Below, piece after piece: positions 27,412-35,083 of a stretch of DNA of 64,000 nucleotides. Location of the stretch: contig NZ_BMIB01000001.1 in the NCBI RefSeq assembly GCF_014641615.1, forward strand, positions 1,640,171-1,704,170, given 5' to 3'. The DNA is from Filimonas zeae. Its GTDB lineage: Bacteria; Bacteroidota; Bacteroidia; Chitinophagales; Chitinophagaceae. The first letter of the stretch is position 1; every line of letters starts with the position of its first letter. Position numbers and translations under genes: made by a program. A model generated the notes under the pieces. That model ran no database searches. It saw only the letters and a list, made by a program, of their open reading frames with translations, and had not been told where the DNA came from.

Positions 27412-28842
27412 TTAATAGCCTTTGTTCTGGCCCAGCCTGGGGTTAATGGTCACTTCTGTAAGTGGCAGGGGAAGAATGGTGTCATTTAAATTCCATTGTC
27501 CGCCTTTCAGGGCAGTGATGCCTGTGGTGCCTGCCATCAGCGCATTCAATGCGCCGGTACGTTTCAAATCAAACCAGCGGTGCCCCCATTCGGTAAATAA
27601 CTCTACCTGTCGCTCATGCTGAATGGCTTTTAACAAAGAAGCCTTATCCATTGCGCCGTTGTAGTTACCCAAACCTGCCCGGTTGCGGATTTTATCCAGA
27701 TCATCCACTGCAGTAGCAATACCCTGTTGCGCCAATGCTTCAGCGCGAATCAGGTATTGCTCGGCAAGCCGGAATACCATAAAGTATTCCGTTACAGCTG
27801 AACTTCTTTCACTGTTCTTGTATTTGGATGCAAAGCGATAGGTAGTGCCACCTGCGGTGAGGCTGCCTACCCAGCCTGTTTTGCGTGCGTCACCCGCTTC
27901 AAAGGCATTAAACAGCCAATCGGTCATACTATTGTGATTAGAAATGCCGGGGGCCATTTTAAGCGTATAATAAAAACCATCCATGGTATTGGTAAAAACA
28001 GGGCTGGCACTGGCCAGCTGCCAGATGGCTTCCTGGCTGTTTTTCAAAAACACCGAATTTAATGGTGGCAGGCCATAACCTGTATTGTTAATCAGTGCGG
28101 TCGCCTGCAACCCGGCGTTTTTCCAATCGTTCAGATAAAGATATACACGCGCCAGCAGGGCAGTAGCTGCTGCTTTATTGGGCCTTATCTTTTCGCTTGT
28201 TGGCAGGTTGGCAGCACTCAGGTATTCATTAGTAAGTAGCTGCTGCGCAGCAAGCAGATCATCTATAATAAATTTATACACTTCTTGTGAAGAGCTGCGC
28301 GGGAGTTTGTTGTTGATGGTATAATCAGTGCCCGTAACAATAGGTATGGTACCGTATAAATTCACCGCATAAAAATTAATGAATGCCCGCATAAATCTGG
28401 CCTCTCCTTTTAACTGCTGCTGCACGGCGGGTTTTAACGAAGCAGACTTTTCAACACCTTCCAGCGTGGAATTGGCTATATAAATAAACTTGAAGAAGTG
28501 TTCCCAGAAATAAGTGCCCGGATTAGAGGAAAGATCATTCTTATAAAACTGAGTAGCCGCTACACCAATAAAATGATTGTGTAACTCATCGGCAGCGGTA
28601 GCCATATACTTTCCAATGCTCCAGGTGCCGTCTGATATATTGGCGGGCGAATGCATGGTATTATATAGCCCCGTCATTACAGCGGTAGCGGTTTTATTAT
28701 CGGAGAACACGGCCGATCCTACCAGGCTGCTGGTAGGTGCCGGCACTTCCACTGCCTGCTTACAGGCTGCAAAACCTATATAGGATAACAGTAGCGTGGC
28801 TATTACTGATTTCTTGTTCCGGGTATATGTAAATGCGAACAT
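27412..28842 (-). CDS. SusD/RagB-family surface lipoprotein
   Basis: A 476-residue substrate-binding lid of a SusCD importer. A lipobox near GFAAC puts the lipidated Cys at about residue 27. TPR-like helices follow, with the family motifs GEARFMRAF (about 140-150), AATALLARVYLYL (about 225) and the C-terminal HERQVELFTEWGHRWFDLKR block. Starts 11 bases after susC, so translation is probably coupled. The ligand is not evident: no glycoside hydrolase or protease accompanies the pair, only TlpA. Confidence 0.93.
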   Translation of the reverse strand: MFAFTYTRNKKSVIATLLLSYIGFAACKQAVEVPAPTSSLVGSAVFSDNKTATAVMTGLYNTMHSPANISDGTWSIGKYMATAADELHNHFIGVAATQFYKNDLSSNPGTYFWEHFFKFIYIANSTLEGVEKSASLKPAVQQQLKGEARFMRAFINFYAVNLYGTIPIVTGTDYTINNKLPRSSSQEVYKFIIDDLLAAQQLLTNEYLSAANLPTSEKIRPNKAAATALLARVYLYLNDWKNAGLQATALINNTGYGLPPLNSVFLKNSQEAIWQLASASPVFTNTMDGFYYTLKMAPGISNHNSMTDWLFNAFEAGDARKTGWVGSLTAGGTTYRFASKYKNSERSSAVTEYFMVFRLAEQYLIRAEALAQQGIATAVDDLDKIRNRAGLGNYNGAMDKASLLKAIQHERQVELFTEWGHRWFDLKRTGALNALMAGTTGITALKGGQWNLNDTILPLPLTEVTINPRLGQNKGY

Positions 28843-28853
28843 GGTAATCTGTT

Positions 28854-31800
28854 TTAAAAAGTGAATTGAGCCCCCAGCGTAAATACTTTTAAGGGTGGCA
28901 GTACCAGGTAATTTCTGTTTTCAGGATCGTAGCCTCGGTAACGGGTAATAGTCAGCAGATTCTGCCCCTGAAAGTATATTCTTGCCTGTTGCAGACGCGC
29001 GCGGGTTATCCAGCTTGCGGGTAAACTATACGATAAGGAAACATTCTTCAACCTTATATAAGAAGCATCACCATATTGCAGATCGCTGTTTACCGCGTTG
29101 TTGGAAGATTCAATGGTACTATAGTCCTGGTTGTAGCGCTGAAATCTGGCTACATCGCCCTCTTTCTGCCAGCGATTTAACACGTCTACGGGTTGGTTGG
29201 CACTGAAAGTACCTGGCAACCCCTCCACATGTTCGTAATAATAATTCATACCCTTTTGCTTCACAAACTGAAACAGAAAGTCGAGTTTGAAATTGGCGTA
29301 ACTGATATTGTTCTGCAGGCCGCCATAAAACCTGGGGCCAAAGTCCAGCAGGCTGATATTATCTACCAATGGTATCGGACTTATGGTAGGCTTACCATCG
29401 GCACCCATAAACTGAAAAAGTCCGGTTTGTGGGTCAACACCGGCATAGCGGTATGCTTTGTACGCCGTAAGGGGCTGGCCAATAGTCAGCTGTTCACTAT
29501 AGCTGGATGCTTCAAAGTTGGGAAACGACACCAGCTTGTTACGGGGGAAGGTGATATTGAAAGAAGAGCTCCACCGGAAGGCGGCGTTGTTGATATTTAC
29601 CGTATTAAGGGTAAATTCCAGCCCCTTGTTTTCTACTACTGCGGGCAGGTTTTCTGCAATGGAACCAAAGCCTGTTACCACTGATAATGGCGACTGCACC
29701 AATTGATTGCCGGAGCGGTTTCTGTACCAGCTGGCCGAAAAGCTAATCCGGTCTTTCAGAAAACCCAGTTCCAATGCAGCTTCCAGCTTTTTATTCTGTT
29801 CCCAGGCCAGCATGGGGTTGAAGAAGTTAACCGGATATAAGCCTTGTGACCCACCATAGGTGTTTACAGTAGAGTTATAACGATCCAGATAACTGTAATC
29901 TGCTACCTGGTCGTTACCGGAAGTACCATAACTGGCACGCAGTTTACCAAAACTTACAAAAGGCAATTGCTCCTGCACCCAGTTTTCAGCCGAAAATACC
30001 CAGGCGGCACCAGCTGCATAAAAGTTAGCAAACTGTTTGCCCGGGCCAAAGCGGCTGCTTCCATCGCGGCGGGCGGTTAAGTTAAATATGTATTTGTCTG
30101 CATAGGCATAGTTAAGGCGGCCATATCCTGCATTGTATTTATAAAAGATATCTGTTAGCCTGTCCACTGTAATGAGAGAGGCAGCCTGCATATTTTCCAG
30201 TAATAAGTCGGAGCTGAAGCCCCTGGCGCCTATACGCTTACCCTGGTTATGGCTTTGCTGAAAGCTTAGTCCGGCCAGGGCAGATAGTTTTCCTTTACCA
30301 ATATTTATTTTATAGTCAACCTGCGGCTCTGCTATCCATGATCTGGTATCGGAATTGTTGAAACTGGCTGACCCGGAGGTTTCCCCTTTCAGCGGATCAA
30401 TGGTAGAGAAGGGAATAAGCCTGCGCTGGTCTATGTTTATATTGGTGTAACCTAAACTGGTTTTAAAATCGAGCCCTTTGGTAATATGGTAACTGATCAT
30501 CAGGTTACTCAGCAGGTTAGTGGTATGCCCTTTAAAAGGCTGTAACAGAAAAGCATAGGGGTTGCCTTTTAACCAGGTGCCATCTGCCCAGTTCAACAGG
30601 CCGTCTTCAGTAAAAGCCTGTGGCGCGTTGGGCGCCAGGTACGACATTATTGATACCGGGTCTGTAACAGGCAGCGTGGTATTTTCGTTTACGTACGAAG
30701 CAGAGAAATTGAACTTCAGCCGCTGATCTCTGGATCCGCCACCTAAATTCACATGCATAGATGCTTTCTGCATGGCGTTCTCGCCAGGGTACACTGCTGT
30801 TTCCCGGTGATAGCCACCACCTATCTTATACTGCATTTGTTCACTACCACCCGAAACAGAAGCCTGGGCATTGGTATACTTAGCGGTGTTGCCAATCAGT
30901 TGATCCTGCCAGTTGGTATAGCGGTTCGGATTCCAGGTACTGCCACCCAGCACATCTACATCAATAGCCGGATCAGGTGTTGCTCCGTCATTCTTAAACG
31001 CTTCCTTACGCATCTCCAGGTATTGTTCTGTATTCAGGTATTCTACCTGGTTGGTTACTTTGGCTATGCCCTGGTAAAAATTAACATCCACCTTCGCCTG
31101 CCCGGCCTTTCCCTTTCTGGTAGTAATCAGCACCACACCATTGGCGCCCCTGCTACCATAAATAGCTGTTGCATCCGCATCTTTCAATACTTCAATGCTG
31201 CTGATATCATTGGGGTTAATCAGATTGAGTGGGTTGCCACCTGCGGGGTTCAGGTTATTACTGTTCTGTAGTTCCGGCGCAATGGAAAAGGGCACCCCGT
31301 CAATTACATAAAGCGGGTCGTTTCCATTTGCAATGCTGTTGATACCACGAATCTGCACCTGAAAAGCACTTCCGGGTGCGCCTGACTGCTGCGCAATGAA
31401 CATGCCTGGCACGCGACCGCTTAATGCTGCCAGCGGATTGGATACAGGTTGCCGTGCTATTTCTTCCCCTGATACCCTGGACACGTTGCCGGTGCTGGTT
31501 TTTTTTGTATCTGTATAATAGCCTTTATTTACAATCACTTCCGCCAACTGCGAGGTGGCAGGCGATAAAGCGATAGAAAAACCACCTGTACCTGCAGTAA
31601 GCGTTTGCCCTTTTTGTAAACCTATAGCTGCTGTTTCGCCGCCAGCCTCTGCGTTGGAAGATACCACCACAGCAGTAGTAGCAGACAATAGTTTCAACTC
31701 AATGGTACCATAACCTACAAAGCTGATGATTAAGAGTTGCCCGGCCTCAGCAGCCAGTGTAAAAGAACCATCGGCACCGGAAGAAACCGAAGCTTTGGTG

Positions 31801-32342
31801 GAACGGTTTAACACAGAAGCCCCCGCCAGCCCATTACCAGATGCATCGTGTACAATACCCTGAATAGGAGCGGGTGCATAGGAATAGCTGCTAACAGATT
31901 CAGGTAACCGTTCACCGGCATTATAGGAGGAAACGTTTACTGTTTTACTCTCAATGGAATAATGCAACGGCTGATCTCTGAAAATCATTTTCAGAAACTC
32001 GTTAACAGGCATATCAACTGCTGCCACATTCACCCGCTTTGCGCTTTTTAACGCATCGGTAGGGTAGAGAAAGAAATAGCCGGTTTGTTTTCTCACCTCT
32101 TTAAAAACCTGTTCAATAGACAGTGCCTTACCCGACAGGGTAACGGTTTGTGAATACCCGGCAGCACTTACCTGCAAACACGCCAGCAGCATCAGAATAG
32201 CAGTTAATTTCATTACCATCAGCAGTTTTTTCCTGATTATACCATGAGGCCATACGCTGTTTGCGGTACATGATAGCACAGGTGGTTGAATAGAATGGTT
32301 ACCCCCACGGGCAGGCCATCCGCCAAAAGCAGTTTTTGTCAT
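28854..32342 (-). CDS. SusC/RagA-type TonB-dependent transporter with STN domain
   Basis: A 1162-residue outer-membrane importer. A long N-terminal export region (TM at about 42-65) leads to an STN secretin/TonB signalling domain (about 70-140), a carboxypeptidase-regulatory-like beta domain (about 155-230), then the plug with GYYTDTKKTSTG, GRVPGMFI, YVIDGVPF and VLKDADATAIYGSRGANGVVLI, and a C-terminal beta-barrel ending in LGAQFTF. The STN domain together with the upstream sigma and FecR genes indicates ligand-triggered transcription signalling as in FecA/FecR systems. Pairs with the following SusD. Confidence 0.95.
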   Translation of the reverse strand: MTKTAFGGWPARGGNHSIQPPVLSCTANSVWPHGIIRKKLLMVMKLTAILMLLACLQVSAAGYSQTVTLSGKALSIEQVFKEVRKQTGYFFLYPTDALKSAKRVNVAAVDMPVNEFLKMIFRDQPLHYSIESKTVNVSSYNAGERLPESVSSYSYAPAPIQGIVHDASGNGLAGASVLNRSTKASVSSGADGSFTLAAEAGQLLIISFVGYGTIELKLLSATTAVVVSSNAEAGGETAAIGLQKGQTLTAGTGGFSIALSPATSQLAEVIVNKGYYTDTKKTSTGNVSRVSGEEIARQPVSNPLAALSGRVPGMFIAQQSGAPGSAFQVQIRGINSIANGNDPLYVIDGVPFSIAPELQNSNNLNPAGGNPLNLINPNDISSIEVLKDADATAIYGSRGANGVVLITTRKGKAGQAKVDVNFYQGIAKVTNQVEYLNTEQYLEMRKEAFKNDGATPDPAIDVDVLGGSTWNPNRYTNWQDQLIGNTAKYTNAQASVSGGSEQMQYKIGGGYHRETAVYPGENAMQKASMHVNLGGGSRDQRLKFNFSASYVNENTTLPVTDPVSIMSYLAPNAPQAFTEDGLLNWADGTWLKGNPYAFLLQPFKGHTTNLLSNLMISYHITKGLDFKTSLGYTNINIDQRRLIPFSTIDPLKGETSGSASFNNSDTRSWIAEPQVDYKINIGKGKLSALAGLSFQQSHNQGKRIGARGFSSDLLLENMQAASLITVDRLTDIFYKYNAGYGRLNYAYADKYIFNLTARRDGSSRFGPGKQFANFYAAGAAWVFSAENWVQEQLPFVSFGKLRASYGTSGNDQVADYSYLDRYNSTVNTYGGSQGLYPVNFFNPMLAWEQNKKLEAALELGFLKDRISFSASWYRNRSGNQLVQSPLSVVTGFGSIAENLPAVVENKGLEFTLNTVNINNAAFRWSSSFNITFPRNKLVSFPNFEASSYSEQLTIGQPLTAYKAYRYAGVDPQTGLFQFMGADGKPTISPIPLVDNISLLDFGPRFYGGLQNNISYANFKLDFLFQFVKQKGMNYYYEHVEGLPGTFSANQPVDVLNRWQKEGDVARFQRYNQDYSTIESSNNAVNSDLQYGDASYIRLKNVSLSYSLPASWITRARLQQARIYFQGQNLLTITRYRGYDPENRNYLVLPPLKVFTLGAQFTF

Positions 32343-32415
32343 ACTTTCGCTTTGTGTTTTGGTTAATTAATAAGCAGTCTTGTGGGACTATTTTTATGTA
32401 TTACCCGAACATTCG

Positions 32416-32450
32416 CCGGGAAGTGGTGCAAACACTTTCCGGTTTTTATT
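32416..32450 (+). terminator. Plus-facing hairpin with T-tract in the susC leader
   Basis: CCGGGAAGTG (32416-32425) pairs with CACTTTCCGG (32433-32442), one mismatch, followed by TTTTTATT. The T-tract lies on the plus strand although all genes here run on the minus strand, so it would end an antisense transcript. On the minus strand it has no T-run. Confidence 0.5.
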
Positions 32451-32473
32451 GGGGCATACTGGTAAGGGGGCAT

Positions 32474-33658
32474 TTAGTTTTTTGTTATAGTAAGAACTCT
32501 GTTGTTTAAAGTGGTGGTAAAACCATATTGTTTTAAAAAACGTTGAATACCAGATAAACTCACGCCTCTATCCATTTCCCCGGTTAGTGACAGGTTGCCG
32601 GTATTGCCTTCAAATATTACCTGTACATCATACCATCTTTCTATCTGCAGGGCCACCTGGCGCAGGTTCAGGTTATCAAAGCTGAAGTAGCCATTTTTCC
32701 AGGCCAGTACACGGTTTACATCAATGGCAGATGCTACTGCAATGGGTTCCTTTACCGCAGCACGCACTGCAGCCTGCTGGCCGGGTGTAAGTATTACAGC
32801 AGCAGGCGCGGTTGCAGACAATACTTTAATACTTCCGTTTATCAGGGTGGTTCTTATATAGCCGTCATCTGCGTAGGAATTAATATTAAAATCTGTTCCC
32901 AGCACCTGTACCGTTGTTTTTCCATCAATATCTACTATAAAAGGGCTGGCCCTATGTTGTGCCACTTCCATATACACTTCACCCGCCACTATTACCTTAC
33001 GTTCCTTACCTGTAAATACTGCCGGATAGGTAATAGAACTACCGGCATTCAGCCACACCCTGCTTCCATCAGGTAAAACAAGGGTAAACTGATGCCCTGC
33101 GGGGGTAGTGAGCGAGTTGAAAGTGGGAAGGGGGGAGTTGGTAATTGCAGATGGGTTATAGGTGAGCTGGTTGTTTTGAAGCTGAATAGCAGCGCCGTTT
33201 TCCAGGGCTACCTGCCCATTGCCCATGCTGTCCAGCACTATTTTGCGGCCATCAGACAGTGTAAGAATGGCGCCGGATGTGCCGGGTGCAATATCATTGC
33301 CGGCAGATGGTTGCTGTGTGGGGCTGCTTTTTTCATGCGTAAGCAGCAGCCATGTGCCGGCAACAGCCAGTAATAATATGGCAGCAGCGGCCACCCATCT
33401 CAGGCGGCGCAGCAAGGTCACAGGCTTCTTAGAAAAAATCTGACCTGATAAACGTTCCCAGCCCGCCTGCCGGCTGGCATCATAACTATCCCATTGGCGA
33501 ATAGATTGCTGCAGAAAAGCGGGATCTTCCAGTAAATGCAGTGCATTGCGGTTATTACCGGAGGCCTCTAACCATTGCTGCAACTGCTGTTCCTGGCTGG
33601 CCGTTAAAGCAATGCCATTCAGGTGCAAAAGAAGGATATCTGTTATTGTTTCATTCAT
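32474..33658 (-). CDS. FecR-family anti-sigma factor
   Basis: A 394-residue inner-membrane regulator. The cytoplasmic N-terminus (about 1-85) binds the ECF sigma factor, one TM lies near residues 88-108 (WVAAAAILLLAVAGTWLLL), and the periplasmic FecR domain follows with LVLPDGSRVWLNAGSSITYP, VAGEVYMEVA and VQVLGTDFNINSY. A DUF4974-type C-terminal domain (FDNLNLRQVALQIERWYDV) ends it. It relays substrate binding at the STN domain of SusC to the sigma factor. A spacer of about 12 residues (about 169-181) before NSLTTPAG looks inserted relative to relatives. Confidence 0.93.
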   Translation of the reverse strand: MNETITDILLLHLNGIALTASQEQQLQQWLEASGNNRNALHLLEDPAFLQQSIRQWDSYDASRQAGWERLSGQIFSKKPVTLLRRLRWVAAAAILLLAVAGTWLLLTHEKSSPTQQPSAGNDIAPGTSGAILTLSDGRKIVLDSMGNGQVALENGAAIQLQNNQLTYNPSAITNSPLPTFNSLTTPAGHQFTLVLPDGSRVWLNAGSSITYPAVFTGKERKVIVAGEVYMEVAQHRASPFIVDIDGKTTVQVLGTDFNINSYADDGYIRTTLINGSIKVLSATAPAAVILTPGQQAAVRAAVKEPIAVASAIDVNRVLAWKNGYFSFDNLNLRQVALQIERWYDVQVIFEGNTGNLSLTGEMDRGVSLSGIQRFLKQYGFTTTLNNRVLTITKN

Positions 33659-33740
33659 GTGATAATTCCTTTACAGGGGAGCCTGCATGAATGAAAAGAC
33701 ATGAGAAAGCAGTTTGTGACAAAAAAGCCAGACTTTTTTT

Positions 33741-34352
33741 TTAATCTTTCCAGGGCATGCGTTGCTGCACCAGCAGGTAGAACAATGCCAGCTGTGCTAT
33801 TTTAGCACCTACCACCTTGTTGCGAAGCATTTCTATGGCCCGCTCTTTTCTTTTGCGCAGGTTATCTTCACTTATATTCAGCGCGGCAGCTGCTTCCTTT
33901 ATACTTTGTTCCTGCACAAATAAAAGCCGCACTACCTCTCTGTATCTGGGGTTTAGTTGCTCTATTTCCTGGTAAATACTGCCTATCATTTCGGCTATAA
34001 CCATGCGGCTTTCTGCAAAGTCATTGTCTATGGCAGAAGCTTGTTGTGCTTCCTGTACGTGCTGGTGTCGGGTGGCCTGCTGGCTGGTATAACGGTAACA
34101 GGCATGGCGCACGGTAGTATACAGGAAAGATTTTACAGCTGCTATTGCCTGGAAGCCCTGGCGGCGTTCCCAATATTGCGTAAATGCCACCATTACTATA
34201 TCTTCAGCCGGTACGCGTTCACGAATCAGGCTCTCCGCATAAAACAGCAGTGGTTTATAAAAGGCATCATATAAACGCCGCATAGCTGTTTCATCGCCAT
34301 CGGCAATCCGCAATAGTATTGCATCATCTATATGTGTTTGCGCAGTTTCCAA
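33741..34352 (-). CDS. ECF RNA polymerase sigma-70 factor
   Basis: A 203-residue extracytoplasmic-function sigma factor. Region 2 (about 20-95; LYDAFYKPLLFYAESL, VKSFLYTTVRHACY) binds core and -10 DNA. Region 4 (about 135-185; LNPRYREVVRLLFVQEQSIKEAAAALN) carries the helix-turn-helix. The start appears to be TTG at 34352: an in-frame TGA lies just upstream, and the next Met is already inside region 2. It sits first in the sigma-FecR-SusC-SusD-TlpA cluster and should activate it when FecR is signalled. Confidence 0.92.
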   Translation of the reverse strand: METAQTHIDDAILLRIADGDETAMRRLYDAFYKPLLFYAESLIRERVPAEDIVMVAFTQYWERRQGFQAIAAVKSFLYTTVRHACYRYTSQQATRHQHVQEAQQASAIDNDFAESRMVIAEMIGSIYQEIEQLNPRYREVVRLLFVQEQSIKEAAAALNISEDNLRKRKERAIEMLRNKVVGAKIAQLALFYLLVQQRMPWKD

Positions 34353-34459
34353 CAGGGGATATCAACCGTTTTACCGGATTCTGTTGCAAGATGCCGAATC
34401 CCTGCGAAACGGCAAATAAACTTCAGTATATCCATGCTGCCACGGCAACGGTGATAATA

Positions 34460-34496
34460 AAAAGAGACTGTATCTACCTTCGATACAGTCTCTTTT
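34460..34496. terminator. Terminator after GNAT gene
   Basis: A perfect 15-bp stem AAAAGAGACTGTATC / GATACAGTCTCTTTT with a 7-base loop, 46 bases downstream of the minus-strand GNAT stop. It isolates the sigma-factor gene from readthrough. Confidence 0.92.
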
Positions 34497-34541
34497 GTTA
34501 GAATAATGTTAACCATCTTAACCGGTAGAAGTAGTAGAGTA

Positions 34542-35036
34542 TTACTGCAAAGCAATTTCCATTACGTAGTCATTCATAAAAAAGCCATTGCCTATGTCGT
34601 TGTCTTCTTCACGTATTACCTGAAAGCCTTTCTTTTCGTAAAACTGTTTTGCGTTGTTAAAACGGTTTACGTTCAGTTGCAGTCTGCTGCCACCAGCTGT
34701 TTTTACCTGCTCTGTTACATACTGCAGTAGTGATTTGCCTGCTCCTTCCTTTTGAATGTTGGGTAATACATACAGCTTATCCAGCTTGTATAAGCCCGGT
34801 TCCGGGGTGGGGGAGTAGCCTGCAAAGCCAACTGCTTTACCTTCAATTTCAGCCAGTGCAAAATGATGTCCTTCTGCTTCCATCTGACGTTTTAATACGT
34901 CTGTGTTGTACATGGTAGCCAGCATGTAATGCATCTGCGGTTCTGATAAAATTTCTCCGTAGGTGGCAGGCCATGTGGCATACGCAATTCTTTGAATCTG
35001 GGGGATGTTCTCTAACGAAGCGTCTATAATAGTCAT
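34542..35036 (-). CDS. GNAT family N-acetyltransferase
   Basis: A 164-residue acetyl-CoA-dependent transferase. Start at 35036 (MTIIDASLENIPQIQ) is at the first beta strand; an upstream in-frame ATG at 35063 is inside the valS terminator region. Motif A is seen in LYVLPNIQKEGAGKSLLQYV (R/Q-x-x-G-x-G/A acetyl-CoA loop), motif B in LNVNRFNNAKQFYEKKGF. Substrate (small amine, antibiotic or protein) unknown. Confidence 0.9.
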   Translation of the reverse strand: MTIIDASLENIPQIQRIAYATWPATYGEILSEPQMHYMLATMYNTDVLKRQMEAEGHHFALAEIEGKAVGFAGYSPTPEPGLYKLDKLYVLPNIQKEGAGKSLLQYVTEQVKTAGGSRLQLNVNRFNNAKQFYEKKGFQVIREEDNDIGNGFFMNDYVMEIALQ

Positions 35037-35050
35037 ACGAAATTTGAAAA

Positions 35051-35075
35051 AGCCCCTGCTCATGATTCAGGGGCT
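35051..35075 (-). terminator. Terminator of valS
   Basis: On the minus strand AGCCCCTG pairs with CAGGGGCT around a 9-base loop and is followed by TTTTTC, 9 bases after the valS stop codon. Confidence 0.88.
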
Positions 35076-35083
35076 GATTTGGG

